Assembly (NCBI GenBank): GCA_001643675.2
Contig: LSRY02000003.1
Coordinates: forward strand, 1,106,001-1,170,000
Direction: 5' to 3'
Source of the DNA: Monocercomonoides exilis
Lineage: Eukaryota > Preaxostyla > Oxymonadida > Polymastigidae
DNA length: 64,000 nucleotides
Positions 35,201-48,100 of the stretch are shown here, piece by piece. The notes beneath the pieces are model-generated. The model ran no database searches, had not been told where the DNA came from, and worked only from the letters and a program-made list of their open reading frames with translations. Both the position numbers and the translations under genes were made by a program. Each line of letters starts with the position of its first letter. The first letter of the stretch is position 1.

Positions 35201-38200
35201 CTCAGAAAGACAACTCGATTGCTGGACATGATAGAACAGAAGCATTTAGCGATTGTGATGTCGATTTATTCATATTCTTCGATGGTTTCTTTGACAGTAC
35301 AATATATGTGGATGGAATATCAGGAGTGGAAGAGGTGTATTGTGGACTGGAGAAGGCGCCATGTTTGAATGTGAATTATGGGATAGAGCGTTTGAAGAGA
35401 ATACAGAACACAAAAGAGGAGATTATTGTTATTACAAATACGTTGATGGCAGGATGTGTGGATGTGAGTGAGATGTGTATAAAGGCAAAAACTGAGACAA
35501 TTGTAGAAATCGAATGCCAAAGGGAAGTGAGTGGATCTGAAGCGTGCGTGGTGGAATCATCATCGCTGACAGAAATGGAATTCATTGAAATTATTGTTCC
35601 ATCGAGTTTTAACAGAACAATCACATCAGTGATTGAATCGAGCACTCAAAATGGGGAGTTGCACATGAAGAACTGTGAGATGAATGTTGTTGGAGGAAAG
35701 GAAAATACAATTGGATATTTCTTGATCAGATCAATGGGAAAGATGGTTGAGCTGGATTCTGTCACGATTTCAGATGTGAAATCAACAGTCTCGCTATTTT
35801 CATTGTCTCTTTCCTCATCAAATGTGAATGAACAGGAATACAAAGTGAAACTATTGAATTGCACAATGGAAAGATTGGAAATTGATGGAGGTGAAGAGGC
35901 AGCCGTGATTGGAGGGAATGTGGAAGTTGGGATGATGATAAATGGAAGCAATATTGAAGGGCATTGTCGGAGAAGAGCAAAGAAGGAGGAGCACTGAAGA
36001 TAGTGTTGAGTGCAGATGGATACATTACAATTGAAAAGAGCTCATTTGTTGGATGTCTTTGTGAGAATATGAGTGAGGGAGGAAAAGGAGGAGGGATATA
36101 TCTGGATTGCAGTTCAAATGAAGAAGGATTTCAGCTTTCATCGATATCGTTTTCTGGATGCTCAGCAACGATAGGGAAGAACATGTTTGTGAAGAGTGGG
36201 AATCTGGTGAACAGCGTGAATACAGAGCGTTTTGCATTTGATTGCACAGGATTCAAGGATGATGGGAATGCATTTGTTGGGGAAGATGGAAAATATGGAG
36301 AAATGGATCTTCGAGTGTTTCTTGTTACTCTGAAGTGGATGGTCGTGTCTGTATCGACTGGTGGACATGACACGTTGGGATGTGGAAGTGAAATATTCCC
36401 GTGTGAATCTATGAAAAGTGGAATTGACCACATTGACAGAAGTGGAACAGAAGGAGAAAGGAAAGTGAAAGTGAAAGATGAAGGAACAATTGAGTATATT
36501 TATTCCTTTACAGATGCTCTTGTGATCGATGGAGAAGCCATTAAACATAAGACTGTTCATTTTAAAGAGAGAATCAATGGAGATTCTGCATCATCATCGT
36601 CATCTGTTATTTCATCAATTCAGCCACTTAGCTTGTTATCTTTGAAGTTACAGATTCCAAATCAATTTACACCAAGTATGAATTCACTGATCTCATCGAG
36701 TGGAGATCTTCAACTCGAAAACTGTTCATTTGACATCCAATCATCAACGGCCATTCAATACTCGTTGATAACCACAACAGGTGGAAGTTGCACATTGAAG
36801 GGATGCAGTTTGACAGGTTGTTCATTTTCCAAATCTCCATTGGTGATGGCTTCTTCTGTTTTATTTGAAAACAGCAACTTTTCAAACATTACGAATACTG
36901 GAAGCGGTGAAGGAGGTCTTACAAGAGTGACATTGCAAGGGAATAAAGATTTAGCGATAAAATCAACAAATGCATCATCTTGCTCACTTTCATCAAGCAA
37001 TGGGAAAGGAGGATTCTTGTATTTGGATTGTGAAAATTGTTTGAATGAAAATCCATTTATTTTTGATACTGGCGTAACATTTGAGAACAACAATGCAACT
37101 TTTGGAAAGAATATGTTCATTTTGGCAAAAGATTTTAACAGTTCTGTTACGAATGAGTCATTTGCCTTCAATTACTCATCAATGAAAGATGATGACAATT
37201 TGTTTGTTGGAAGTGACGATTTTCATCAAGAAAAGGATTTATTCATGTTTCTGATTCCATACAGCTCATTTGAGATATTTATTTCATTGAACGGATTTGA
37301 TGTCACGCGTTGTGGAAGTGAGGAAGAGCCATGCAAAACGATGTGGAAAGGGATGAAAAATATGGAAACGGGAGATGATATGAAAACAATTCAAATATCA
37401 GGATCAACAATTATTCAAGATTCATTCAGCATGTCCAATTATCAGATCAAAAAGGCTTCATCAATGGGAGAAGAGAATGTGAAAGCGATATTGAATTTTG
37501 AAAAGGTAATTGGAGGTCAGCTGGAATATTTCATGGAAAATGATAATCATCTTGAATTTTCCAACATCCAGCTCCAATTAACATCTAGATTTGACAACTC
37601 AGCCAAAACGATTATTTCAAACAAAGATGGAGATCTGGTGATAAGTGAATGTTCCTTCCATTCAGAAGCAGAAGTGAACAATGGTTTTGATTGTGTATTT
37701 GTGGATGCGATTGGAGGAAGCGTGAAAGTGAATGATTTGTCGATTGAATCGTGCAATGTTGGAAACAGTATATTTGTCATTCATGATGCTGGAGTTTCTT
37801 GTTATTTCTTGAATGTTCGAGTAGAATCGTTGAATGAAAGCGGCGGATGTCTTCTTCTGATCAAAGGAACTGAATTAGCAACAAAGATTAATGAAGTGGG
37901 TGAGGAAGATATCAATATTAAGATTGATAATTCATCATTTTCAGGAGTGAAGAGAAGTGACAATGGAGCAAGCATTTTGGAGTCGAAGAGTGATAAAAAG
38001 ATCGATTTGGTTGTGAAGGAGAGCAACATCACAAAAGACAAAGCAGAAATGAGTGAAAAAGGAGGTGCAATATTCTTCACATTGGGTGCATCTGGATCAA
38101 TGAAGATGATTGACTCGACAATTAGCCATTGCAGCTGCAGTCTTAGTTCAGGGAGAGGAGGAGGAGTGTATTTGGCAACAAAGGAACGAGGAGAATTGAA

Positions 38201-41200
38201 TTTCACATTTGTGGGAATGAAATTCAATGAAAATACAGCAAGAGTCGGGAATGATATTTTCATTGAATGCTTCAACATCACATCGCAGATTAATGAAAGC
38301 CAATTCCAGTTTGATCTTCGAGAGAATCATTATTCACGAATTAATGCGATATATGGAATTGATGAATGCCAGTATACAGTTTACACAGATCTGATTGAAT
38401 TTGTAACAATTTATCAGAGCGACACAATCATTGTGAGCAGTGTGAATGGAACGAATGAGAGGAGATGTGGAACAAACACACTTCCATGTTATTCGATTGA
38501 GCATGGCCTGATTCATTTGACTTCGGAGATGATTAGTCAAATACTCGTTATACAAGAGAGTGTGATTGGGGAAGAGATAAATCTGAAGGAAATGAGCTTG
38601 TGTTCAAAGAGCAGAGAAAATTGCATAGTTGAAGTTGAAACAGGAATTGAAAGGACGAGAGAAGCGCTGGTGATAGCAAGTGGAACAGTCTCATTGCTGA
38701 GAGTGAACTTTGTATTTGATTCGAATTTCATTTCTCAACATGAATCACTAATCTCACCAAAAGGTGGTATTCTTGAAATATTGAATTGTTCATTCACAAC
38801 AAAACAATCTAATGAAGAAGGAAATGAATATGCAAGCATTCCATTTCGTATTTTTAATATGGAAAAAGGAGAATTGCAACTTGATGGATGCACAATATCA
38901 AATCTAGTTCTTCATGAATCTGCATTGTATCTTTCTTCTCAACTTCCATCAGTGATTTATTTATTAACGATTTGCCATTCGACAATTTCAAAATCTCTGA
39001 TTGATATAAATGAATGTGGGCAATTAACAATTAAGGATTTCAATACAGAAAATATCTCAGTTGAAGGAGATGAAGAATCACTGATATCATGCTTGTCAAT
39101 GAAAAAGACAATTCAATTAGCAAATTGCACAATGGGTGAAGTCAGTTCAAAGACCACAAAAGGAAAATTGATGAAAGTGGAGAATTGTTTGGATGTGAAA
39201 ATGGACAGCTGCATTTTCGATGGGAGTTCAAAGGAAAGAAACGAGAAGAGTTTGAATGCAGAAGAAGAGATGTGCAGATGGGATGGATCTCTTGTGGATG
39301 CTGTGAAGAGTTCTGTGATGATGAAAGACACAACAATATCGAATTCACAAGAAGGTGGAATAACAATGAGTGGAGGGGAAATGACTGTTAATGATGGAAG
39401 ATTTGAAAACAACAATCCCTCAATTGAAGGATATCCATCACTGAGAAGAAATATCATCTGTTCAGATTCTGGAACATTGAATGTGATGAGTTTGAAAGGA
39501 GGAGATGGATGGGAAAGAAATACATCACTTTGGATGTTGAATGAAGGATGCAGTTTTGGAGGGATTGTTTCAGAGAGTGATTCATCGTTCTTCATTCCAG
39601 TTCTGGGGAGTGTGGAAGCAAAAGAAGAGACAGATAGAATGAAGCTGACATTCAAAGGAATGCTTCTTGTTCCATGCAATTTGTCATTTTCAGTTGTGAA
39701 GAGAAAAGGAGAAGAGAAAGAGATTGAACATTTTGATTTTGACTCAAATGGGTTTTTGTCAGAAATAGAAGTTGAGGGAAGTGTGGCAAAAGATCTGATC
39801 AGCAGTTGTGGAGATGAAATCGAAGTTAGTGTGCACATTTTGTTTGGGAATGCTGAATCTCCATCATCTACAGATTCATTCATTTTGAAGAATTCAACTG
39901 TATCTGATGGAGATGGAAACATTGCGAAAGGAGACAACAAAACAAATTCATTGTGGATTGTGATTGCTATTATTATATTTGTTCTTTTTATTATTCTGAT
40001 AGGATTTGTTGTTGTATCAATTCGATGGAGAAAGGCAAAGAATGAAAACAAAGATTTGAGAGAGATTGTGAATGATAACATCAGAAAAGATCCGAAGGCA
40101 TTTGAAATGGTGACAATGGAGATGTCGCCTGAGGAGCAGTGGAGGAGGGTAGAGAAAGAGGCAGAGAAGAAGAATGAAGAGAGGACAAAGAAGAGAGAAT
40201 ATGAAAAGAAAATGCATCATTCTGAGTCATCTGAATATCTTTTGGCTGAGAGTGGATCAACAGAATACATCCTTGAACAAGATTCTGATAAAATCGGTAA
40301 ATGGGATTTGGAGAAGGAAGAAGAAGAAGAGACACAAAAGCGAATTCCATCACCATCAATCTCATCCACAGATACAGAAACCACATTTGTTCGAGGGGAG
40401 GATCTGTGTCCAACAACCTCATCGATGTCAAACTTGGTGGATGCAATGGCCTGCTCATCTCCTTATGAAAAGTTGATTGTGGATTTGAGGGATTCTCTGT
40501 TCATGCTGCTTCATGGGAGGAATGAGAAGAAAGATCTGGCGATTGGCACTCTGAAGGAGAGAGAGGTGACAGGAGCGCAGATGCTGTTCTGGGTGGCGAA
40601 TGGAGCGTTGCACTCGCTTGAAGATGAGGAAGACGAACTTCCCTCTTTGCGAGACTTGAGTCCGCACATTGTGCTGTTCTCGGAGCACATGGTGATCTGC
40701 ATTGCGCTCCACTCCGACTGCTCCTCGTCATCTGATGATTCGGATTCATCCACAATCTCATCATCAACCACGATTGTGACATCTGCAAGTGTTGTTGATG
40801 ATGATGATGATGAAAGAGATTCTCTGCCCTCATCAGCGTTTGAGGATGATGAGGATAAGTGGAAGGAGTGTTTGAGGTGGAAGGCGCCCGAGCTGGTGAT
40901 GAACAGGAAGATGGGAGCAACAGAGAAGTCGGTGGCATTCTCGATTGGGATGATGCTGTGGGAGTGTGTGACACTCGAGATCCCGTTTGGAGAATACGAA
41001 GGGGAAGTGGCAGGGCAAAAGATTGCTGATGGAGAGAAGCCGGATGAGAGGGGAATTGAAGAGAGCATGATGAAGAATGTGGTGAATGCGTGTCTGTCAG
41101 CAGAGCCATCGAAAAGACCAACACTCACAGAAGTGAAGAAAGAGCTGGTTGGGTTATTTCCTTCTGGGACATTTGTTGTGACGATGACAGATGCGATCAT

Positions 41201-41312
41201 GCTTGAGGAAAGCAGCGAAGAGCAGGACGAAGAAAATGATGATGGAAAAGAATGTGAAAAGGAAGGGAAATTGGATGTGAATGAGATGAAAGACATGTTT
41301 GACAAAGGATGA
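32212..41312 (+). CDS. Giant parallel beta-helix membrane protein with cytoplasmic pseudokinase (one frameshift)
   Basis: Probable surface receptor-like protein of about 3030 aa. The ATG at 32212 gives a signal peptide (MKAACNIVALLLLAAYC). A Ser/Pro/His/Thr-rich region (about 32450-33300) follows. The ectodomain has GGA(L)Y-type beta-helix repeats and five copies of a CG-4/5 residues-PC motif: CGKTRQSPC, CGLEKAPC, CGSEIFPC, CGSEEEPC and CGTNTLPC. A membrane helix lies at about 39950-40020 (WIVIAIIIFVLFIILIGFVV), then a charged tail. The C-terminal kinase C-lobe has KAPEL, FSIGMMLWECVTLEIPFGEY and CLSAEPSKRPTLTEV. No VAIK Lys, HRD or DFG motif is visible, so it is likely a pseudokinase. Two frames meet at about 35957-35963; a fourth G in GAAGGGCATTG would restore one frame. 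The stop is TGA. Ligand and role are unknown. Confidence 0.85.
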
Positions 41313-42689
41313 GAGATGAAAACAAAAGAAATATTAACAAAACATGAATGCTTGATGTCAGAGAAAGAAAATTGTTTCTGCATATTTGACTCAATTTTGA
41401 TTGCAGCTGAAATTCACCTCGTAGATTTTTGAGATATGCTTGATTTAAAGTTGAAGTTTTTGGAGCATGCGAATTTTTTTATTTCTTGTATTTTTAATAT
41501 GTTATAGAAGATTTGTTTCATTGACTTTTGAAAAACAGAAAATTCGAAGAAAATGGGGAAATAGGGTGCATATTTTATCTTGACCTCAAAATTTTATCTC
41601 AACCCTGTTTTTTTGAAACTTATTTTTGCTTTTTTGATCTGTGAAAAGGCTAAAAACAAAAACAAAATAAATAGACTTTCTGATATTTTTGTTTTTCAGA
41701 ATTCTATTAAATAATTTTTTGAAATTATTATGTTCAAAAAAAAATTGAAAATTTTTATAATTTAAGACCCAGATCAAAGACTTGCTGGCTGTGAAGCGAA
41801 TATTTCATATCAAACGTTTTAAGCCACAGCATCAGCATTCCGCATTCCTATATTATAATTTTAACTTGTTTTCAACATTTTCAATTTAATTTTTGACCTT
41901 TTTTTCTCATTTCACTGTTTTTGCTTAAAACATGAATTTTTCTATAAACAAGTGTTTGTGCCAAATTTTATTAAAATGAAAAAAATACATGGGTGATTCT
42001 TTTTTTAAAATCACAAATGTTTAATTATCTAATATATCAAAAATTTCATATTTTGCTTTATATTTTGTTAACAAATATCAAAATAAACTTAAATGGAATC
42101 TGTTGCTTGAAAATGCTATTTCATACATTCAAGTGAATTTACGTGAATGTTAACAGAAATTTGAGCAAAACATGAAATATTTGATTTATTCAAAAATTAA
42201 ACATTTGTGAATTTTCAAAAAGAATCACCCAGATAAAGTCTTATTTATCGTTTATTTGCATTAAGCATTGAAATGAAAAGGAACTTTTCAATAATTTGAA
42301 CAGAAAAGCAAGTATATATCATTTTTTGTGTTTCAAATTACCACACACATACAAATAAATTATCGTTTTAACACAAAAAAATCGTTTTATTTTAATAATA
42401 TTTATTTATCATTTCAATAAATTTCAAAACAAATTCATATGCATCCTTAAAATCGTGTTTTTTTGAAAAAATGTGTGAAATGAGAAAAAATGTAAAAAAA
42501 CAAGTTGAGAAAGTTTAAAACAAGTTCAACTTATAAAAAAGAAACGATGTTTATGATATGAAAGCTTAAACCTGCCGAAAAAAAATATTCGCTGGAAAAC
42601 CAGCAAGTCAATGATCAAAACATAATATTATTACAATCCTCCATCTTTTTGAAAAACAAGAAATATTGGAAAAAAAAATATATAATAAG
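41313..42689. other. AT-rich intergenic region
   Basis: No gene is seen between the receptor gene and transposon copy A2, apart from the foldback element at 41991-42230. Short frames have no recognisable motif. Confidence 0.5.
41991..42230. repeat. Foldback (hairpin) element, MITE-like
   Basis: The ends are inverted copies: GGGTGATTCTTTTTTTAAAA on the left against GGGTGATTCTTTTTGAAAAT on the right. The match continues inward through CACAAATGTTTAAT and AATTTCAT. It is 240 bp long with arms of about 80 bp. No clear target duplication is seen. Confidence 0.7.
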
Positions 42690-44184
42690 TGTAAGTGCAC
42701 AATATACGACAGTTAACAATTTTCTGTGTGGATGATTATAAGAATATTATTAACTGTTTTATATGGTTTGCTTGAATTTTTTTGTGCGGAAACTTTTTTG
42801 TTGGACCCATGAAATTTATAAAATTTTTACTCAAATTATGGGATCGATCAAAATTTTTGATCAAAATATTAATTTTGCAATTTTTTTCTGAATGCAAATT
42901 GAGGATCGCAAATTCAAAATTAGCTTCTTCAAAGAATTATTTCATAACGCAAATGATACATGGGAATGGTTCAGAAATGAAGTGTTAAATCAAAGATACA
43001 TAGAATGCAGAAATTGTCACAAGGAAATGGTTCTCTATGAACGAAATCCTAATTCCAGGCAATGGAGGTGCTTCAGATGCAATAAAACAATAAGCCTGCT
43101 GTCAAATCTATCAATAGAAAATCAAAAAATAGGAATTGGAAAATTAATGCATATTTTCCTTTTCAAATGGATGAAGCTTTCAATCATGCAAACTTCTTCA
43201 CTTCTTGGTGTGCATAGAAACACAGTTGGTTTTTACCATTCCCTTGCAACAGCAGCAATGGCACTGAGCTCAGCATCATCGTTTCAGCCAATTGGAGATG
43301 AAAATACAATTGTGGAAATTGACGAAGCAATTTTGAACAGAAGAAAATATCATAAAGGCAGATGGAAGAAGCAGATCTGGCTTTTTGGAGCTGTTCAAAG
43401 AACTCAGGATGGGAAACAAGGAAGCTTTTTTATTATCAGAGTCCCTAATAGGAAAAAAGATACATTGCTACCAATCATTCAAGCGAATATCTTACCTGGA
43501 ACTATGATTCACAGTGATGAATGGAGAGCGTACTCATCTCTCAGTTAAATCGGTTACGGCCACAAAACAGTCTGCCATGAATATCATTTTAAAGATCCAG
43601 AAAGCGAAATATGTACCAACATGATTGAGGGACTTTGGAGCCAATTTCGAAAAGATTTGCCTCGCACGGGGCTGAAGGAGAAATTCATTGATGATTATAA
43701 TTCTTCTTTTGTGTTTCAAAAAAGAAAACAATCAACATTTGTTGAAACTGTGAAAGAAATTTGCCAATATAAAGTGGATGAATATATTGAAGAAGAAAAG
43801 GAAGACCACGAAGAAGATGATGACGAAGAAGATGTGCCAGTTTTAGCTGAACAAAATGAAGAAATTTCTGAGGATTCGATGGAAGTTAGCGATGGAGCGG
43901 AGCATTCTGAATATGAACCCGAATAAAAAACCGTTGCATTGCTTAAATCATATTTGTTAAGAAATATTTGTTTGCATATCAATCTCTAATTGCAAAAATT
44001 TTTGAAAATTTGATTGAAAATAAGAAAAAATTTTTGATCAAAAAATAATTACGCAAAAAATATAATATTTTTTTTTCGAGTTTCCGCAAATGGTTGAAAG
44101 AAAAAAACATATGTGCACGACATGTTATCATCATAGCTTCAACATATGTTAATTTTATTTACGGTCGTATATTGTGCATTAACC
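42690..44184 (+). mobile_element. IS1595/Merlin-like transposon A, copy 2
   Basis: A 1.5-kb uninterrupted copy of the element at 12013-14915, in inverted orientation. Ends are TGTAAGTGCACAATATACGA and, from the other side, GGTTAATGCACAATATACGA. The flanking octamers ATAATAAG (42682-42689) and AAAATAAG (44185-44192) match at 7 of 8 positions, which fits an ageing 8-bp target duplication. It shows the empty site for element B. Confidence 0.9.
42892..43926 (+). pseudogene. IS1595-like transposase of element A2, same in-frame TAA
   Basis: Same protein as the copy at 13679-14713: MQIEDRKF start, zinc ribbon, VEIDEAILNRRKY, MIHSDEWRAYSS, then TAA at 43546-43548. The frame then continues with IGYGHKTVCHEYHFKD and TNMIEGLWSQF. 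The final TAA follows EYEPE. The identical internal TAA in both copies means it predates the last transposition or duplication. The enzyme was then either supplied in trans or made despite the stop. Confidence 0.8.
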
Positions 44185-44192
44185 AAAATAAG

Positions 44193-45151
44193 GAAATTAA
44201 AACATTTCAAACATTTCTAGATATTTTTTATTTATCACAAGCTTATGTATCGCTGAAAGCATAACAAAAAAGAAAAAGGTCAAGATAAAGAAAAAAGGTC
44301 AAGATAATATTATAGCCCTAATTAATTTTCAGAAATATTTATCAATTTTCTGTCAGTGTGCGTTGTCTGGGCTCATTGATAGTTATTTGTAAAGGCAAAA
44401 AGGAAAAGATGAAAAATTGATTATCAGTTATTACACTTTACGTACAGTTTGTTGATATAATCTCATGTCATTGAGATTGCTTCATTTAATCTCGTTCAAT
44501 TGATTATCATTCACGAATACTAATAATTTTTGTTTGAATTAGATCAAAACTTTTGAATTTTTGCTAACTTCTAAAAAAATTGTTTATGTTTGAATGTTAT
44601 TCATAAAAAGAGAATACAACCAAATAACCATCTCAAAATCAAAGAAAAATAGTCGCAACAATTATAATCGGCAAGCCATTACAACAAAAGAAATCTAAAA
44701 ATAAAAATAGTGTTTAATTTTTTTAAAGAAAAAAATTTCAGTTTCAATGTTTAAAAAATTATAAAAAAGGCAATTGCATAAACAGAAAAATAAACATATT
44801 GCATTTAACAGAGTAAAGCAACAATAATGGACAATATGAAACAAGCAAGAAAATATATATAAATTCAAATACATATTCCTTTTTTTTAAAAAAAAATAGA
44901 TAAACAAAAGTCTGTGGGAAAATTAGAAGAAATAAAAGAAAAGAAAAGAAAAAAACTAATCAAAATTTAAATGAATTTTGATCTATAAATAAACATTTAT
45001 CATGCAACACTCAAACAAAGAAACTTCTTCTTTTCTGGCTCAAAGTTTTCATATAGGATTATTAAATTCTTTTCAAAAGTTAGAAATTTGTAATGACACT
45101 TATTATCACTTGAGTATTTGTGAAGCTTCTTCAAATATGATTTATCATCGA
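44193..45151. other. AT-rich intergenic region
   Basis: No gene or repeat is recognised. Homopolymeric A/T runs are frequent. The stretch lies 3' of the gene ending at 45152. Confidence 0.45.
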
Positions 45152-48100
45152 CTAACTTTTTGATTGTATCGAATTCTTTCTCTGACTCTTTTTCCCTTTC
45201 TTTCTTTTCTTTTTTACTTTTTTCTGAGATGTGGTCGTTCCATTTTCAACGCCTAAAGTCGAAGCATTGTCCAATTGGGAATTAAAACATTGTGAAATAA
45301 TATTTGTTTCCGTCAAATTTCCAGCTGAGTTCATCAAAAGGTTATCACTTTGAATATAATCTCCAAGCGAAGAAGCGGAAAACAGTTGCTTCATGACATC
45401 ATCTACAAACGTATTGCATAAATAATCCGACACAGCTGGATCTAATTGTTCAAAAGACGTATGAAAGTTAAATTGAACATTCTCAAATTGATTATTTGAT
45501 GCGTCATTTTCTTTTGCAATCAATTCAGATGGAGATGAATTTGGTACATTTTCTGGAGTATCATTTCTTGTGTAACTTCTCGTTTCATCAAAATTTCCAG
45601 AAAGGATATCTGAATTGGCTAATGATGTACTGTGCATCTGATCATTGAACCGATTAACTTTATCCATTGAAACAAGAATAGGTTGAACAACAATTGTCAA
45701 AACATCTTCTTTTGATGTTTCTTTCAAATGATTCATTGCTAACATTTCCTCATCTTTTGAAATCTTCCCCTTTGATTTCTTCACTTTGTCTTCTTTTGTA
45801 CCACTTACGTTGGCCAGTCGATCTTTTGAATGTCTTCTCTGATGAATTGCAATCGCCACAATTATAGTCACGAAAAGAAGAACCCCAACGACAACAACGA
45901 CAATTATCCACCAATGAAATGGGGCGGCAGAAGCTTTTGCATTATCATTACTCTGATATGAATGATTACCATCTCTTAAAGGAATACTTTCTGTCCTTAC
46001 CACGCAAGTGCCTTTCTGAGACAAATTATCAAAAGTGTCTTCTCTTAATTTCAGCACTGCTTGTACATAGATTGATAAACCTTGATCACTAACAGCAGAT
46101 TCAAGTTGAAATTTTGACGATTCAATCACAAATTCATCTTGGCTCATAAACGTGCATGAAACAAATGGCAACATTTAAACCTGATTTTCTGAAGATGAAT
46201 CAGTCGAGTTCAATAAATAAAGCTCATATGAAACAAGGCAAGGAAGAAGATTTCTTTCAATAAAATTTACAGTCATTTTGTCTCCGTCTTCGCTTCGAGA
46301 AACTGTAGAAATATGTGGTCTGCAAAATAGATACGTTATTTAAGGAAACTCATGAAGCTCGTTCTCATTCGAATTGCATCCTTCGTACAGTTCCAAATCC
46401 GCTATTCCTTTTATTACGCATCCATTGCTCTGAATCCAAAGTTCATCATATTCCCCGTCACTCGTGGCTTCAGGGGTTCTTATTCCAGAGTCTGCTTAAA
46501 TCAAATCATTTGTTAGCTCCCCATTCTCACACATAACATTCCTCTGAACAGAACTGTAGTCTGCAGACTTAATTGTGTTTCCAACAATTGTATCGTTTGT
46601 CAATTGCGTATATCCTCCGACCACAGACAGTGCACCAATGGATGAATTTGCAAAAATCGTTGATTCAATTTCTGAAGTGCAGTTTCTCAGAGTAGCATTT
46701 GATCCATCAAATCTACAGCTAAAATGTTCTTCTTCATTCTCTTCAAAATCCATCTTATTCGCAGAAACAATTGTTATTAACGCTTCAAATCTTGATATCT
46801 TTAATGAGCTGTTTTCGGCATTCAACACTTTTCCATTTTCGGAAGAAATCTTCATATTATGTAACTTTGTATCAGATATTTAACATTTACACCGTTCATA
46901 ACAATAAGTGAGTCAAGGCCATTCACCTTAACATTATTCATGTTGAAGAAACTGATATTTACATTCACAGAAGCCAAAGAATTTTGATTATCTTTAAATA
47001 AAAACGGAGTTACTGAAAATGAAGTTGCAATATTTTCATCCACACATTCAACAAAGTTCATCGACAAATGGCCTCTATCCATTTTCACAAGATGGATCTC
47101 AATGGCTTCGTCTTCTCCAATCGCTGGCCGAATAAATCGGCAGTTGTTAATATTCAGCGCTCCAGACCCGCCTGCGTATATCAGCGCAGAAGGCTCGGCA
47201 TTTGTTCTCATCCCATTCTCTTCAACAGAATCCAACGTCTTCGGGTACATAAACCCCAAATATTGGAATACCACGCTGCTGTAGCACGTAAAAAGGTTGC
47301 TTCCCGGATGGACATCACAATTTATCTCCGCTTCCTCGTTGTTTTCATTCGAATTTCCGATTCCTTCAATTGTAATTATCCTCCCTTCATTCAAAGAAAA
47401 TGCAATCGCTGTTAGTGGCTGTGCATCTTTTATAATCTTGATTGCTCCTCCTCCAGACAGCCAATTTAAAGCTCCAAAAAAACTGCCTTTTGGTGAATCA
47501 AAGCATCCCCCGTCTCCTCTTCCTCCAACTTTAAGATATGTTGTCGTTGTTGAAAGCTGTAAATAACTCGTCGGTGGATCAATATATTCCGTTGTTATAT
47601 CATATCCATTGAATATTATCATCCATTCATTATCTGGACGCTTGAAGCCTGGAAATATCACTTTCAAAAAATGAATATATTCATCTCTTATGTAATCGTG
47701 TGCAATGATTGATAAATAAAATCCAGTATTTTTCTGACGTAATCCAGTTCCTGCAGCACATCCTTCGAAAATCAAACGGTCAACGCCTGTATACATCAAG
47801 TGCGTTCCATTACTTGGGTTATTAATACTCAAATGCAAACCTCCTGAATATCCATGATCGCATTTGCATGATGAAAAGCTTGTTCCATGACTAAATAAAG
47901 GATCGCAGTCAAGACCCATATCAACATAAAGAGCTCCGCAATGACGATCCATCTTCAATTTGCATGAGTTGCATTCTTCGAATGAACAATTACGAATACG
48001 CAAAGTACTTCCCCTTTTTGAAACTTCGCACTGAATATCCATAATACAATCAGCATTTGAAGTGATCTTCTTTAATCTCAAAGAACTCACAGTTGTATAT

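Noticed and set aside
35955-35966. Programmed ribosomal frameshift in the receptor gene
   Set aside because: No slippery heptamer is seen. The break is healed by one extra G in a G run, and similar homopolymer breaks occur in other genes here, so an indel is simpler.
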